Source: Polaromonas sp. (GTDB lineage Bacteria > Pseudomonadota > Gammaproteobacteria > Burkholderiales > Burkholderiaceae_C). Taken from it: a DNA stretch of 5,172 nt. The stretch covers positions 1-5,172 of the forward strand of contig JABMMH010000016.1 of NCBI GenBank assembly GCA_013205645.1, written 5' to 3'. Positions 5,153 to 5,172 of this stretch are shown here, piece by piece. A program made the position numbers and the translations under genes. The notes beneath the pieces were generated by a model that worked only from the letters and a program-made list of their open reading frames with translations, was not told where the DNA came from and searched no databases. The number at the start of each line of letters is the position of its first letter. The first letter of the stretch is position 1.

Positions 5153-5172
5153 GGTCTCACCTTGTCAAAAAC
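5149..5172 (-). CDS. C-terminal end of an upstream gene overlapping the lysozyme start
   Basis: One frame entering from the window edge reads VFDKVRP and stops at TGA (5149-5151). This stop overlaps the lysozyme GTG as GTGA, the usual 4-base overlap of translationally coupled phage genes. In lysis cassettes the gene before the endolysin is often a holin, but seven codons cannot identify it. Confidence 0.35.
   Translation of the reverse strand, partial: VFDKVRP

Overview
The window looks like chromosomal (possibly prophage-bearing) DNA of a proteobacterium, most likely a betaproteobacterium of the Burkholderiales. This is inferred from the moderately high G+C coding sequence, the style of the giant adhesin, and IS3-family transposases of a type I associate with that order. 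No rRNA or tRNA confirms it. All substantial genes except one short IS remnant are on the minus strand.

Layout. (1) Positions 1-2467 hold the 5' part (822 codons, no stop before the window edge) of one very large secreted or surface repeat protein: an N-terminal helical region without a signal peptide, a Gly-rich linker, then Ig-like domains and the start of a cadherin-like domain. This fits a type I-secreted biofilm adhesin. (2) Positions 2468-2755 are an A+T-rich leader with no gene but several ordered repeats: an 8-bp inverted repeat, a recurring ACTTGC hexamer, and a 10-bp tandem array containing a perfect 16-bp palindrome. (3) Positions 2759-4961 are an insertion-sequence graveyard of three IS3-family remnants: a plus-strand scrap (IS-C), a 3'-truncated minus-strand element (IS-A), and a second 3'-truncated minus-strand element (IS-B). 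IS-A sits at the broken end of IS-B, so it probably inserted into IS-B's orfB before a deletion removed the distal parts of both. (4) IS-B in turn interrupts a phage-type GH24 lysozyme gene after codon 63 (4962-5152). The lysozyme start overlaps the stop of an upstream gene whose last codons reach the window edge.

How it fits together. The adhesin is the only clearly intact functional gene, and its remaining length and C-terminal secretion signal lie beyond position 1. Neither IS-A nor IS-B encodes the catalytic Glu of its DDE transposase, and both orfBs carry frameshifts or a nonsense codon, so neither can move by itself. The two intact orfA genes could still make DNA-binding OrfA proteins. 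The lysozyme fragment points to a decayed prophage lysis module joined to the adhesin locus by IS-mediated deletion. I do not see a convincing new multi-gene system. The most interesting unexplained structure is the repeat-rich adhesin leader, followed by the hairpins over both orfA start regions.
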